Positions 14,601-14,818 of a stretch of 14,818 nucleotides of DNA are shown here, piece after piece. The notes under the pieces were generated by a model, which saw only the letters and a program-made list of their open reading frames with translations, was not told the origin of the DNA and searched no databases. Position 1 is the first letter of the stretch, and every line of letters begins with the position of its first letter. The stretch covers positions 1-14,818 of the forward strand of contig QMVM01000021.1 of the NCBI GenBank assembly GCA_003661105.1, written 5' to 3'. The position numbers were made by a program, and so were the translations under genes. Source of the stretch: Methanosarcinales archaeon (GTDB lineage: Archaea > Halobacteriota > Methanosarcinia > Methanosarcinales > Methanogasteraceae).

Positions 14601-14662
14601 TTCAGAGCGAGGTGGCGCGGACGGGCTTCATGTTTGAACATCTGAAAACACACGAGTCATGA
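14495..14662 (+). other. 55-codon open stretch after the NosD stop, protein-like but unrecognised
   Basis: In the same frame as the NosD-like gene, the sequence stays open for 55 codons after its TAG and ends in TGA. The middle reads GWTRRYIEKQASDFAKYLIM and GQTLQSEVARTGFMFEHLKT, with the balanced charged/hydrophobic make-up of a real helical protein and unlike NosD. An internal ATG at 14588 would give only 24 residues without a clear ribosome binding site. It could be a fragment of a dead gene. I do not recognise it. Confidence 0.25.
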
Positions 14663-14702
14663 CCAGCGCACCAGATAAACCAACAGTCCCTCGAGATGGA
14701 TT

Positions 14703-14713
14703 AACTATATGAT
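14703..14713 (+). promoter_or_regulatory. possible TATA box of the helicase gene
   Basis: AACTATATGAT lies about 44 bases before the ATG at 14751, predicting a leader of roughly 18 bases that contains AAAGGTAACC as a weak ribosome binding site. Confidence 0.4.
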
Positions 14714-14750
14714 ACATGCTTCTGCTAATTACGAAAGGTAACCACCAGCT

Positions 14751-14818
14751 ATGACCCAAAACTACAAAGACTGGTTTCCGTATCCATCCTTCCGCCCGCA
14801 TCAGGACACGATGCTTGA
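14751..14818 (+). CDS. XPD/Rad3-family DNA helicase, N-terminal fragment (cut by window end)
   Basis: Only 22 codons are visible: MTQNYKDWFPYPSFRPHQDTML. The pattern FPY-x2-FRPxQ-x2-ML is the N-terminal Q-motif-like opening of archaeal XPD/Rad3 (DinG-related) superfamily 2 helicases, where it precedes the Walker A motif. AAAGGTAACC lies about 9 bases before the ATG. Members are iron-sulfur 5'-3' helicases in DNA repair; the motifs that would prove this lie outside the window. Confidence 0.7.
   Translation, partial: MTQNYKDWFPYPSFRPHQDTML

Overview
The window looks like chromosomal DNA of a euryarchaeon, most likely a methanogen or methane-oxidising relative. Supporting signs are an archaeal-type (class I) CCA-adding enzyme, an aconitase-family LeuC/HacA-type dehydratase subunit, a NosD-like beta-helix lipoprotein, a UPF0175/DUF3368 toxin-antitoxin pair, an XPD/Rad3-type helicase start, and A/T-rich TATA-like boxes about 25-30 bases upstream of several start codons that lack Shine-Dalgarno sequences (leaderless genes). 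The lineage is an inference; there is no rRNA or other firm marker.

Layout. Positions 1-1702 (minus strand) hold the CCA-adding enzyme followed by an MNT-type nucleotidyltransferase that runs off the left edge and seems to have a frameshift next to its start. A CPBP membrane protease (1839-2621) faces away from them. A small two-helix membrane protein (minus strand) is divergent to a three-gene operon at 3040-6452: DUF58, a BatA-like membrane VWA protein, and an unrecognised helical protein. No MoxR ATPase, the usual companion, is visible. A cyclophilin (6570-6989) converges on a leaderless voltage-gated-type potassium channel with a C-terminal zinc ribbon.

Positions 7885-8374 are the most unusual part. 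This is a dead mosaic: a decayed 5' piece of a DNA methyltransferase, joined to a decayed 3' piece of the cyclophilin (including bases past its stop codon), then a decayed 3' piece of the same methyltransferase. Intact parents of both sit in this window, at 6570-6989 and 9330-10334. A UPF0175/DUF3368 (PIN) toxin-antitoxin pair lies between the dead and the intact methyltransferase.

The intact m4C/m6A-type methyltransferase converges on the LeuC/HacA-type dehydratase subunit, and their stop codons overlap in the palindrome TTAA. Upstream of the dehydratase on the same strand is a MacB/LolD-type ABC ATPase without a permease in view. After a 0.4 kb gene-poor stretch comes the NosD-like lipoprotein. 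Its stop codon is completed by the first base of a 107-bp segment bounded by 17-bp imperfect inverted repeats that look like insertion-sequence ends. The window closes with the first 22 codons of an XPD/Rad3-like helicase.

No single novel system is evident. The best leads are the methyltransferase/cyclophilin mosaic with its adjacent toxin-antitoxin pair, the channel with a zinc ribbon, the IS-like termini at the end of the NosD gene, and the unknown third gene of the DUF58/VWA operon.
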